This document shows positions 27,622-35,798 of a stretch of 64,000 nucleotides of DNA, one piece after another; position 1 is the stretch's first letter, and each line of letters begins with the position of its first letter. This DNA is from Pseudoalteromonas ulvae UL12. GTDB lineage: Bacteria; Pseudomonadota; Gammaproteobacteria; Enterobacterales; Alteromonadaceae. Where the stretch lies: positions 186,001 through 250,000 of the forward strand of contig NZ_AQHJ01000029.1 in the NCBI RefSeq assembly GCF_014925405.1. The letters are read 5' to 3'. The notes below the pieces were generated by a model. That model worked only from the letters and a program-made list of their open reading frames with translations. It did not search any database and was not told where the DNA came from. A program made the translations under genes and the position numbers.

Positions 27622-27820
27622 GGCATAGCTCCTGTAAATGTTGATGCTAGCTTAATGTAGAAGCTAATTGGTGTTTTTTGCATCAAAAATATGATTTAGG
27701 AGGAGAAATATGACAAAAAAAAATAAAAATGGAAAGCAAATAAATCAGCACAATAATGAATTATTTTTATAGTAAAAATAAAGTATTTGAGTGATTGAAT
27801 TTAATAGTTTTTATTTGGTT

Positions 27821-28087
27821 TAGGGGTTGTTGATCTTTCGTGATGATTTTTGCAGCGAATTGTTGGGTATTTATACAAGGCAGCGCTTTTGTGGTGTAGC
27901 GAGCTACACGAAAAAGCGATAACGCAGTAGAAATACCCAACAAACGCTGCCCGAAGGGTTCGGCTAAAAGCGTATTTCTCTTTGTTGAGCAGTATTTGCT
28001 TAGAATGACTAGGCTACACACTGCTCGCCGTGATAAAAACGCTTTTATCTCGAACAAAATTAAACCACGAAAGATCAACAACCCCTA
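27821..28087. mobile_element. 267-bp MITE-like element with perfect 22-bp inverted ends
   Basis: The left end TAGGGGTTGTTGATCTTTCG... (27821-27842) is exactly complementary to the right end (28066-28087). The outermost TA on each side may be the target duplication, as in IS630/Tc1-type elements. The left half folds back: GTTGGGTATTT (27862-27872) with AAATACCCAAC (27931-27941), and GTGTAGC (27894-27900) with GCTACAC (27903-27909). It has no convincing coding sequence, so it would be non-autonomous. It lies between potF and the TonB receptor gene. Confidence 0.75.
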
Positions 28088-28410
28088 GTATAAAGGCTCT
28101 ATTGATGGTTTTTATGTTGAAGGATTGATTGCATGAATGAAGCGAGTACGTGGTTTTATTCTCGGTACTGATTGAGCAAGTGCTGCATGTTTTGCGCGGG
28201 TGAAACCTCACTTAAGTAAGGACTTTTTATGTTACTGTTGAGTTTAGTGAAATAATTACTGATTTTTGTTTTCATAAAATACTTGCAATGCGTTATATTA
28301 TCCTTCCAGAGGAGAGATGTTGCTAAGCAGCGTCTTTTTTTATGTCTAGGTTTTACTGGTAGGGTGTTTTATCCACACAGTCAACCTCCCCCTCACAGAC
28401 GCAATCCTTT

Positions 28411-28414
28411 GGAG
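28411..28414 (+). promoter_or_regulatory. Ribosome site deciding the TonB receptor start
   Basis: GGAG six bases before TTG at 28421. The upstream ATG candidates lack such a site and would put about 46 non-signal residues before a good signal peptide. Confidence 0.65.
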
Positions 28415-28420
28415 AAGAGT

Positions 28421-30661
28421 TTGAAATCACAACATCGTTTTACTGCAAAATTATCCGTTCTAAATCTTGCTGTTTGCTTAAGTTTATCTGGTCATGCAGT
28501 TGCAGAGACAACCGAAGCAAGCACTGCTGATAAAAACAGTTTTGAGAAAATAGAAGTGACAGCGCGTAAACGCACTGAAAGTCTGTTTGAATCACCTACG
28601 GCGATTTCATCAATTGGTGCGGGTTTAATTGATAGTGCCAATATGAGCAACCTTGATGATATAGGAAAATATGTTCCTAATCTGAATATTACTCGTTATG
28701 GCGTAGGTAATGCTGCTCATGCTTCGGTCTTTATTCGTGGTATTGGTTTGCAAGATCATATTATTACCACCGATCCAGGTGTTGGGGTTTATTTAGATGG
28801 TGTGTATCTAGGTCGCCAAATGGGCGCAAACTTATCATTACCAAACGTCGAGCGTGTTGAAGTATTACGTGGCCCTCAAGGTACCTTGTATGGTCGCAAC
28901 ACCTTAGGTGGCGCTGTGAATATAATTACTAAGCAGCCTGGTAGCGATAATATCGTGACTGTTAACGCCAAAGCGGGAAGCCGTGGGCGTGTTGCGGGTG
29001 ATGTTTATTTAAATAGCGAAGTGAGTGAGAGCGTTAGTTTTTCTGCCAGTGGTTCGTATAAAAAACGTGATGGTGTGGGTAAAGCAATCAACCTTGCAAA
29101 TCCTGAAAAAGAAATCGGTGAAGAAGAAGAGCTCAGTGGTCGTATTGCCGCTAAATTCACGGTGAATAATGCGCTGAGTTTCACATTTACAGCCGATGCT
29201 GTTGATAATGAAGCTGGTCAATCACCTTATACGATTGAATTTACTGAACCACTTGATGGAAGCAATCCATTTAACGGTGATTTCCCATTGTTGACGCCGG
29301 ATATGATCCCAAGTAATCCAGATGATTTGGCAACGACAGTCGCAGGGATTGAATCGACGGGTTATTCAGGTTGGGGCACTGCTTTAACTGCTGATTGGCA
29401 AGTGAATGATGTATATACCGCAAAATTTATCAGCAGCTTTAGAAGTTCTGAATATGAAGGTGGTTTGGATGATGATGCCTCAGCATTGAATCTGTCAGAG
29501 TTTCCAGAAGAAGGCGGTGCAGATCAATACTCATTTGAAATTCAAGTGAATGCCACGTATGAAAATATGGACTTTGTTTCTGGACTTTATTACTTCAACG
29601 AAGATGGTTACACCCGCTCTGGACCTTTTGTGTTTAGCCCTTGGAATACGCCCAATGGTTTACTCAATGATGGAGTCACTCCGTCGTTTGGTGATTATGG
29701 TTACTTTGATATCAATCAAGTGACTGACTCATACGCGCTGTATTTTAATACCAGTTATGATGTGAGCGATCGTCTGACTGTTGGCGGCGGTTTGCGTTAC
29801 TCTCAAGATGAGAAAAAAGCAGATGCTCAATTCCCTTCTTTTGCAGAACGAAAGTTTGAAAGTGCCAAGTTTGATGCTGTTACCTGGGATATCAATGCAT
29901 CGTATAAATTAGACAATGATATGAATGTGTACGGGCAAGTACAAAAGGGCTATCAAACAGGTGGGTTCCCTCCGCGTCCGTTTGGTGGGCCAGCACAGTT
30001 TGTATCATTTGATGAAACCCATGCAATTAACTACGAAATGGGCTTAAAAGGCCAAGTTCTTGATAATGTATCGATGTTACTAGCTGTTTTCAAAACAGAT
30101 TACACTGATTTGGCTTTACCATTTTCAGATCCAACCGCGGGTGGTGGATTTGTAACTATCGTTGAAAATGCGGGTGAATCAGAAGCGATGGGCTTTGAGC
30201 TTGAAACGACCATTGCGGTCACACCTGACTTTAGTATCCGCAGTGCGATTGGTTACCTTGATGCTGAAATTACCCATGTTGATGAGGGCGTAATTGGTAT
30301 TGGTAAAGGCGATACACCTGCGTTGACACCGAAATGGACTGTGATGGTTGCGCCTTCTTACTTTGTTGATTTAAGTAATGGTGCCACCGTTGCGATGAAC
30401 GCTAATTACTCTTACCGCAGTGAGATTCAAGGGCAATCTGTTTATAACGCATCTGAGACGATCGATTCCCGTGAATTGGTAGGCTTTAATGTGTCGTATC
30501 AAGCACCTGAAGGTGATTGGGAAGTGACACTTTATGGTGAAAATGTCTTGAATGAAGTGTATGACCAAGGTCGATTACAGCAAAGTGGTTTTGTTGGCGT
30601 GATGCGCAGTAATGACCGCAGTGAGTTTGGTATTAAATTCCGTCAAGACTTCGATTTGTAA
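28421..30661 (+). CDS. TonB-dependent outer-membrane receptor
   Basis: About 746 residues from a TTG start with a well-placed GGAG. The signal peptide (MKSQHRFTAKLSVLNLAVCL..., cleaved near GHAVA) is followed by a TonB box-like stretch (EKIEVTARKR), a plug domain with VEVLRGPQGTLYGRNTLGGAVNIITK, and a 22-strand barrel ending in a C-terminal aromatic-type motif (FRQDFDL). Substrate unknown. The sequence type resembles the large receptor families of marine Alteromonadales used for siderophores, haem or glycans. It is monocistronic with its own terminator. Confidence 0.88.
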   Translation: MKSQHRFTAKLSVLNLAVCLSLSGHAVAETTEASTADKNSFEKIEVTARKRTESLFESPTAISSIGAGLIDSANMSNLDDIGKYVPNLNITRYGVGNAAHASVFIRGIGLQDHIITTDPGVGVYLDGVYLGRQMGANLSLPNVERVEVLRGPQGTLYGRNTLGGAVNIITKQPGSDNIVTVNAKAGSRGRVAGDVYLNSEVSESVSFSASGSYKKRDGVGKAINLANPEKEIGEEEELSGRIAAKFTVNNALSFTFTADAVDNEAGQSPYTIEFTEPLDGSNPFNGDFPLLTPDMIPSNPDDLATTVAGIESTGYSGWGTALTADWQVNDVYTAKFISSFRSSEYEGGLDDDASALNLSEFPEEGGADQYSFEIQVNATYENMDFVSGLYYFNEDGYTRSGPFVFSPWNTPNGLLNDGVTPSFGDYGYFDINQVTDSYALYFNTSYDVSDRLTVGGGLRYSQDEKKADAQFPSFAERKFESAKFDAVTWDINASYKLDNDMNVYGQVQKGYQTGGFPPRPFGGPAQFVSFDETHAINYEMGLKGQVLDNVSMLLAVFKTDYTDLALPFSDPTAGGGFVTIVENAGESEAMGFELETTIAVTPDFSIRSAIGYLDAEITHVDEGVIGIGKGDTPALTPKWTVMVAPSYFVDLSNGATVAMNANYSYRSEIQGQSVYNASETIDSRELVGFNVSYQAPEGDWEVTLYGENVLNEVYDQGRLQQSGFVGVMRSNDRSEFGIKFRQDFDL

Positions 30662-30730
30662 TTCGTTTTAGCTGATTAAGCTGAGCACAGGTTCAGAGGT
30701 GTATGCTCCAGAGTTCAGATTAATCAAATA

Positions 30731-30762
30731 GGGCGCGACATGTTCGCGCCCTGTTTTTTTTG
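30731..30762 (+). terminator. Terminator after the TonB receptor gene
   Basis: GGGCGCGA (30731-30738) and TCGCGCCC (30744-30751) form a GC-rich stem followed by T8, a strong rho-independent terminator on the plus strand. Confidence 0.88.
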
Positions 30763-32109
30763 TTATTGAATGAATTCACCAATACTGGCCAGCATGTGTG
30801 GGTAGTAAGGGTTAAATGTCAGGCGTTTGATTGGACTAAAAGCCTGAATATTATCAGCGGTTGTTTCACCGACATTCACCTGCTCTTGTGTTTTACATGC
30901 TTGGTATAAATCTGGTTTGCTTAAGTAATGACCACAGTTACGATACACGCCATCCACGCCATAATGAGGATTACTTGGGCTGTTGGTTGGAGATGTATGG
31001 GCTATCTCTTTGACTTGCGCGCACAGTGATGTTTGCTTACAACTTGGGATCACTAAGGCTTGCTGTGTATCAAGTAGCGGCTGCGCTTTGTCGCGTTGTC
31101 CATAATAAATCACTTTATCTTGTTTTTGGCTGCGTCGGTCAGGATTTTGATACCAAAATTTGGCTAATTTTAAACTGGCACGTGTCTCGATGGTTTGATC
31201 GACTTCACTTGCAATCAGCAATAGTGGGATATCATGACGGTTGAGGGTGTTAAATTGCTTTTCCTCGATGCGATTCATTAGGCTATAGACTTGCGCCCCG
31301 GCATTAAATGAAAACGATTCATACTTGGCAAAATCCACATCGGCGTCTTTATCGAGCCATGTCACAAATGGAATGGCAGCGATGTATTTGGCTAACCACG
31401 CTTGTTCACTTTTGGCTTGTGAGGCGGGAGACCACATTAATAGCCCTTTAATCTTATCGCTCACCTGAGCTTGGTGCATCAAATGATCAAAAATCAGCGC
31501 GCCTCCAGTCGAAAAGCCACCTAAATAGACTTGCTCAAAATCAGCAATCGTTCGCTCAATGGCATAACGTGCGCTTTGTTGCCACTGCGTCATCTTGATG
31601 TTGGCTAAATCTGCTGGGGCAGTACCATGTCCGGGTAATAAAATGGTCCGAACATTAAAGCCTTGTTGATAAAAATACCCCGCTAAATCATGAAATAAAT
31701 AGGGTGAATCGGTCAGGCCATGAATAAGTAAAATGGCTTTATGGTTATTTGGCTGGCGCAGTTCAAAAGGAGCTATGAGGTCACTGACCACTTGAGCATG
31801 GGGGACGCGCTGCTGCACCTGAGTCACCGCGGTAGAAATGGGGCACGGTCGTTGTGCGTGAGGGTTGCGCGCTTCGATGAGTGCTTTGCTTATATTGAGG
31901 TATTCACTAAATGCGAGGGTCTGATCAAACTGGTACTGCGCTGAACTCGACTGCATCGCTTCTCGATATAAACCATGTTTTTTAGCTTGGATAATATGGT
32001 TAAAGTCTTGGTTTATCGTTAGACAATTATAAGGGTCTTGCTCGGCATGCACATTGGCTGCGAGTAACAGAGTCAATGCAGTAAGCATGCATTTTATGGT
32101 GTGTTTCAT
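30763..32109 (-). CDS. Exported alpha/beta hydrolase
   Basis: A 448-residue protein with a signal peptide (MKHTIKCMLTALTLLLAANVHA). The oxyanion-hole region is LLIHGLTDSPYLFHDLAGYF and the nucleophile elbow is GFSTGG (catalytic Ser). A later EVDQTIE and NCGHYL are candidates for the acid and His. The layout resembles a periplasmic esterase or lipase-type lysophospholipase. Substrate unknown. It lies 18 bases after the XRE regulator gene on the same strand, so the two are probably cotranscribed. Confidence 0.8.
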   Translation of the reverse strand: MKHTIKCMLTALTLLLAANVHAEQDPYNCLTINQDFNHIIQAKKHGLYREAMQSSSAQYQFDQTLAFSEYLNISKALIEARNPHAQRPCPISTAVTQVQQRVPHAQVVSDLIAPFELRQPNNHKAILLIHGLTDSPYLFHDLAGYFYQQGFNVRTILLPGHGTAPADLANIKMTQWQQSARYAIERTIADFEQVYLGGFSTGGALIFDHLMHQAQVSDKIKGLLMWSPASQAKSEQAWLAKYIAAIPFVTWLDKDADVDFAKYESFSFNAGAQVYSLMNRIEEKQFNTLNRHDIPLLLIASEVDQTIETRASLKLAKFWYQNPDRRSQKQDKVIYYGQRDKAQPLLDTQQALVIPSCKQTSLCAQVKEIAHTSPTNSPSNPHYGVDGVYRNCGHYLSKPDLYQACKTQEQVNVGETTADNIQAFSPIKRLTFNPYYPHMLASIGEFIQ

Positions 32110-32127
32110 ATCAATAACATCCTGTGT

Positions 32128-32871
32128 TTAATCGGGTTGAGTTCGCTTTAATTGCTCAAAAAAAGAGATTTGCCAAGGTCGCATTGCCATGAGTAAACCA
32201 ACATGTTGGCGTTTTGCTAAAGGCAACTGTGCATCTTCTTGATTGAGTAATGCCACTTCTTTCGTTAATTGGTTGAGCTTACGTTCAATAATGGCGAGTG
32301 AACTTGAAGAGTAACTCCCGCGTAAATAAAAACGAAAACAATTAGGCTGATCAAACTTATCGGCCATAAATGTGCTGATCACTTCGCGTTCCATAAACTT
32401 GGCTAACGGGCCGCTAGGGATCCAACGAAAATCTTGTGCAATACGCAGTTTATAATGATTGTTTGGCAATAAATCGATCATTTTTAATTTATCAAGCTTG
32501 GCAAGCAATTGAATGCACTCATGCTGACTGATTTGATATTGGCGAATAATTTCATCAAATTGCCAGCCATCACGCACGCACACCGCGACCAAAAATAGCT
32601 TAGGATCGTCAATTAGTTCTTGCTCTTGCTCTAAGGTTAATTGCGTGAGTTGCTCGGTTTGTTTTTCAGCAAGTAAAAACAAGTCAGATAAATTGATGTG
32701 AATGAGCTGACAAATTTCCTCTAATCGCTCTAACGTAAAACTTTGCGTGGCAAAAATACGCTTAATATTGGCTTCACTCATGTTTAAGGCTTGTGCGACA
32801 TCTTTATAAGTAAGCTGATGCTGCTTAAGCAAGCGTTTTAGTGTTTGATTAACGTGTTTGATTTGACTCAT
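32128..32871 (-). CDS. XRE-family regulator with C-terminal sensor region
   Basis: A 247-residue protein. An HTH_3 domain lies at residues 5-62 (TYKDVAQALNMSEANIKRIF), and a helical C-terminal region of about 180 residues is without an evident known domain. It heads an operon with the exported hydrolase. A large palindrome sits directly upstream (32878-32922), so autoregulation is likely. Confidence 0.75.
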   Translation of the reverse strand: MSQIKHVNQTLKRLLKQHQLTYKDVAQALNMSEANIKRIFATQSFTLERLEEICQLIHINLSDLFLLAEKQTEQLTQLTLEQEQELIDDPKLFLVAVCVRDGWQFDEIIRQYQISQHECIQLLAKLDKLKMIDLLPNNHYKLRIAQDFRWIPSGPLAKFMEREVISTFMADKFDQPNCFRFYLRGSYSSSSLAIIERKLNQLTKEVALLNQEDAQLPLAKRQHVGLLMAMRPWQISFFEQLKRTQPD

Positions 32872-32877
32872 AGGTTT

Positions 32878-32922
32878 AACAGAAACTTAAAGTATTGAAT
32901 TACTATACTTTAAGTTTCTGTT
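32878..32922. promoter_or_regulatory. Long palindrome upstream of the XRE gene
   Basis: Perfect 18-bp arms (AACAGAAACTTAAAGTAT / ATACTTTAAGTTTCTGTT) around a 9-base centre, starting 7 bases above the XRE start codon and between divergent genes. Size and position suggest an operator for the XRE protein. Confidence 0.6.
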
Positions 32923-33002
32923 AAGTAAACAAAGTCTGACGTGATTTACATAACATCGGAATCATTTATTGTAATGACGCTTTAAACAATTAAGGATTCA
33001 TT

Positions 33003-33356
33003 ATGAAAAAAGTTATTTCAATCATGGTATTAACAAATGTTTTATTGTCAGGGAATGTGTTTTCATCAGAGGCGATGACCCACAGTGCTAAAGCAAGTAA
33101 ACACTTAGCATTGGCCGTGAGTAAAGGCGCGCAATCGGTTGGTAAAGTAGCAAGTGTTGCGGTTGCCGTCCCTGTCATCGTAGTGGGCGGATCCGCTATG
33201 GCTGTTGGGAGTGCCAGTGTTGCTGGTGCTCAGCGAGTCTTAGATGCGACAGTGAGCAAAAAACCTTTGGTAATTACTGACAAAGCGCTTACGGCTGATT
33301 TACCACCCAATAAACAGATGTTGATTAACAAGGACACATCACCTAATGAAGCTTAA
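33003..33356 (+). CDS. Small exported protein coupled to DUF2145 gene
   Basis: A 117-residue protein with signal peptide MKKVISIMVLTNVLLSGNVF. The middle is a Gly/Ala/Val-rich hydrophobic stretch (SVAVAVPVIVVGGSAMAVGSAS) that may insert in or lie on a membrane. The tail is polar. Not recognised. Its last 11 bases overlap the next gene, so the two are translationally coupled and probably work together. Confidence 0.65.
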   Translation: MKKVISIMVLTNVLLSGNVFSSEAMTHSAKASKHLALAVSKGAQSVGKVASVAVAVPVIVVGGSAMAVGSASVAGAQRVLDATVSKKPLVITDKALTADLPPNKQMLINKDTSPNEA

Positions 33357-34152
33357 TGACTTTGTTTCTAAATGGGTAATACTGCTGGCGATCTTAATAT
33401 CGCCGGCAGTATTTGCAGGCAGCACAGCTAAGCAAAGCGCTCATTTTTCAGCTGAGCAAATAAGCGCATTTGCAAAAGATGTAGAATATTATGCTGCAAA
33501 ACAGGGTGCGCGAGCATTTATCATTGCCCGAGTTGGGCGCCCAGCAAGTTCATTACCAAAAGGTGTATCCTATACACATACCGCGGTGGCTATTTACTCT
33601 GATATCACACTCGCTGATGGCGCGGTCGAGCAAGGTTATGCCATTCATAATTTATATCAACAAGCAGAAAATAGTGCGCAAAGTGAGCTTGTAATTGATT
33701 ACCCGGTTGATTTCTTTTGGGGAGCGCAGCAATTAAAAGCGGGTATTTTAATCCCAACGCCACAATTGCAGCAGCAATTAATTGAGTTAGTCGCCAGCGG
33801 CCAACATCGAAAGTTACATAACCCGAATTATTCAGTCATTGCTAATCCATTTAATAATCAATTTCAAAATTGCACAGAATTCACTTTAGATATGCTTAAT
33901 GCGGCAATTTATCACACGACTGAGTCGAGCAAACTGAAACAAAACGCCCTTGCGTATTTTAAGCCACAGGTTATTAAGACAAATCCATTGAAATTGATGT
34001 TTGGCGCACTGCTGTTAGATGAAGTCAGTACAGCTGATCACCCACGACAAATTCAGACTGCGACCTTTTCGAGTCTTGTTGCTTATTTAAAACGTTATCA
34101 ATTGAGCGATGAGGCCATTCATTTTACAAGTCAAGCAATCACAGTAATCTAA
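33346..34152 (+). CDS. DUF2145-family exported protein, NlpC/P60-like
   Basis: A 268-residue exported protein (signal peptide ending near VFA/GS). The conserved ARAFIIARVGRPASSLPKGV, SYTHTAVAIYS and QNCTEFTLDMLNAAIY segments match DUF2145 as I know it. The His of YTHTA and the Cys of NCTEF are arranged as in permuted papain-like amidases (NlpC/P60, YiiX type), so peptidase or amidase activity in the periplasm is a reasonable inference, not a proof. Overlaps the preceding small gene. Confidence 0.7.
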   Translation: MKLNDFVSKWVILLAILISPAVFAGSTAKQSAHFSAEQISAFAKDVEYYAAKQGARAFIIARVGRPASSLPKGVSYTHTAVAIYSDITLADGAVEQGYAIHNLYQQAENSAQSELVIDYPVDFFWGAQQLKAGILIPTPQLQQQLIELVASGQHRKLHNPNYSVIANPFNNQFQNCTEFTLDMLNAAIYHTTESSKLKQNALAYFKPQVIKTNPLKLMFGALLLDEVSTADHPRQIQTATFSSLVAYLKRYQLSDEAIHFTSQAITVI

Positions 34153-34253
34153 GGGTTGCGCTTAGTAATCTGATAGAGGCACTGTTTAGCGATCACTCCC
34201 ATGAATTTAACGGGTCTAGATGCGTTGTTGATGTGTAAATTTGCCTTGCCTTG

Positions 34254-34283
34254 AAACTCTCCGGCTGGAGAGTTTTGTAATTT
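34254..34283 (+). terminator. Terminator after the DUF2145 gene
   Basis: AAACTCTCC and GGAGAGTTT flank a GGCT loop, followed by TGTAATTTTT. A moderate rho-independent terminator. Confidence 0.6.
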
Positions 34284-34378
34284 TTATATAAATTAAATCA
34301 ATTCGTTAGTAGGGCTATTAACTAGTTGGATAAGATCTTATGCTACAGTGAACGGGCTTTGATTGAAAAGGAATGGCA

Positions 34379-35629
34379 ATGCGTTTATTTATATTCACTT
34401 TAGGTTGTTTATTTTGTGCATTTTGTACGGCAAACACTCTGACACAGACTCCGATTGTGACGGGGGAAATGATCACTCATCAATCTGCACTTTTCAAAGA
34501 AGAGCGTCGATTTATGGTGGCATTGCCAGAGCAGTACTCGCTTAATCAGCGTGATTATCCGGTGTTGTTTGTTATTGATGGCGATTTTCAATTTCAGCAT
34601 GTTTCAGCCACGGTGCATAATTTAGCTCGCATAGGAAAAATAGCGCCCATGATTGTGATTGGTGTGGCAAATCAGGGTAATGCGGATTATCTAAAAAGTA
34701 ATACTTGGACAAGTGAATCTGAAGGCAATGACTTTGGTGGCGTTGTGTTATTTGAACGTTACTTAAAAGAAGAGTTGATACCGTTAATCGAACAACAATA
34801 TCGGATCGGTAGCCAAAGGGCGTTAGCAGGGTACTCGTTAGGTGGATTGTTTGTGATGCAGCAATACATAGCACCTGAGCCGCTATTTAATGCTTTTCTC
34901 GCGTTTAGTCCGAGCCTATGGTTTGACGAATATGGGTTTAAATCAACCCTAAGCACTTATTTAAGTGAAAAAGGAGTGGGGCAAGGGCCGTTATTTATCT
35001 CTTTGGCAAATGAAAAAGGCATGGGAATAAAACCCGTGGTTGATGTATTCAAAAACAAAGCTGCCAAAACGGCTCGTTGGCAGTTTAAACAGTACCCCGA
35101 TGAAACGCATTACAGTACCGCTTTGCCAGCTTTGTATGATGGTTTGGTTTTTTTAATGCCTAATTACTTTATCGATTTAGACCAGATGATGGCGTTAAAA
35201 GATTATCAAGCAGTGCTTGATGAATTTGCGAATAGGTCAAAGCTGTGGAGTGGATTTCACTTTGGTTGGTTACAAAGTTACACCTTGAGTAAGTATTTTT
35301 TTGCATCAAAGCAAAGTGCACAGATCCCAACAGCCCTTACGTGGGTAAACACTCATTACCCAGATTCATATTTAGAGGTGCTGATCAATTTTGCTTTAGG
35401 GTTTAATAAAAAACAGCAACCAGAACAAGCGCGAGATTTACTCTTGAGCGCAGAAAAAATAGGAAAAGCACACCCTAAATGGCATTACCAATTAAGTTTA
35501 AGTTATCAAGCATTATCGCAAATAGATCTCGCGAAAACTCATCATCAGCAAGCCATTGAATTGGCCAAAAAGCATCAGCTTGAAAGTTGGGAGTATTGGG
35601 AGTTATCGCCACATCAACGCTTTGATTAA
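34379..35629 (+). CDS. Exported esterase (PF00756-like) with TPR-like C-terminus
   Basis: About 416 residues with a signal peptide (MRLFIFTLGCLFCAFCTANT). An esterase-D-like domain contains YPVLFVIDGDFQF, GVANQGN and the nucleophile elbow GYSLGG, with EHTHY-type His near DETHYST. The last ~120 residues form helix pairs resembling TPR repeats (LSLSYQALSQIDLAKTHHQQA). The group includes IroE/Fes-like siderophore esterases and S-formylglutathione hydrolases. The nearby TonB receptor is 4 kb away, so a siderophore link is weak. ATG 34379 is preferred to 34373 because AAGGA is better spaced. Confidence 0.8.
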   Translation: MRLFIFTLGCLFCAFCTANTLTQTPIVTGEMITHQSALFKEERRFMVALPEQYSLNQRDYPVLFVIDGDFQFQHVSATVHNLARIGKIAPMIVIGVANQGNADYLKSNTWTSESEGNDFGGVVLFERYLKEELIPLIEQQYRIGSQRALAGYSLGGLFVMQQYIAPEPLFNAFLAFSPSLWFDEYGFKSTLSTYLSEKGVGQGPLFISLANEKGMGIKPVVDVFKNKAAKTARWQFKQYPDETHYSTALPALYDGLVFLMPNYFIDLDQMMALKDYQAVLDEFANRSKLWSGFHFGWLQSYTLSKYFFASKQSAQIPTALTWVNTHYPDSYLEVLINFALGFNKKQQPEQARDLLLSAEKIGKAHPKWHYQLSLSYQALSQIDLAKTHHQQAIELAKKHQLESWEYWELSPHQRFD

Positions 35630-35699
35630 AAGAGTCTTTAGCGCGCAGTAATATCGGGTAATACTTTTAAAGTCCCTATCTCATTACACTAAATAGTGT

Positions 35700-35734
35700 C
35701 ACAGATTACGTTAATGCCTTTAACGCAATCTGTG
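35700..35734. repeat. Inverted repeat in the leader of the anchor-A protein gene
   Basis: CACAGATTACGTTAA and TTAACGCAATCTGTG form a 15-bp stem with one mismatch. It is followed by A8 rather than T on the plus strand, so it is not a standard plus-strand terminator. Regulatory hairpin or operator are both possible. Confidence 0.4.
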
Positions 35735-35798
35735 TAAAAAAATTGGATTAAAATTATTCAATTCTGTAAAATTGCGCTCCTATTCTACGAGGGAAATT

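Noticed and set aside
28283..28420. N-terminal extension of the TonB receptor from an upstream ATG
   Set aside because: It would add about 46 residues before a clear signal peptide and lacks a ribosome site, while TTG at 28421 has GGAG at six bases.
28088..28420. Riboswitch upstream of the TonB receptor
   Set aside because: The 330-base leader has no recognisable cobalamin, TPP or other conserved box; I see only an AT-rich promoter region and the edge of the MITE-like element.
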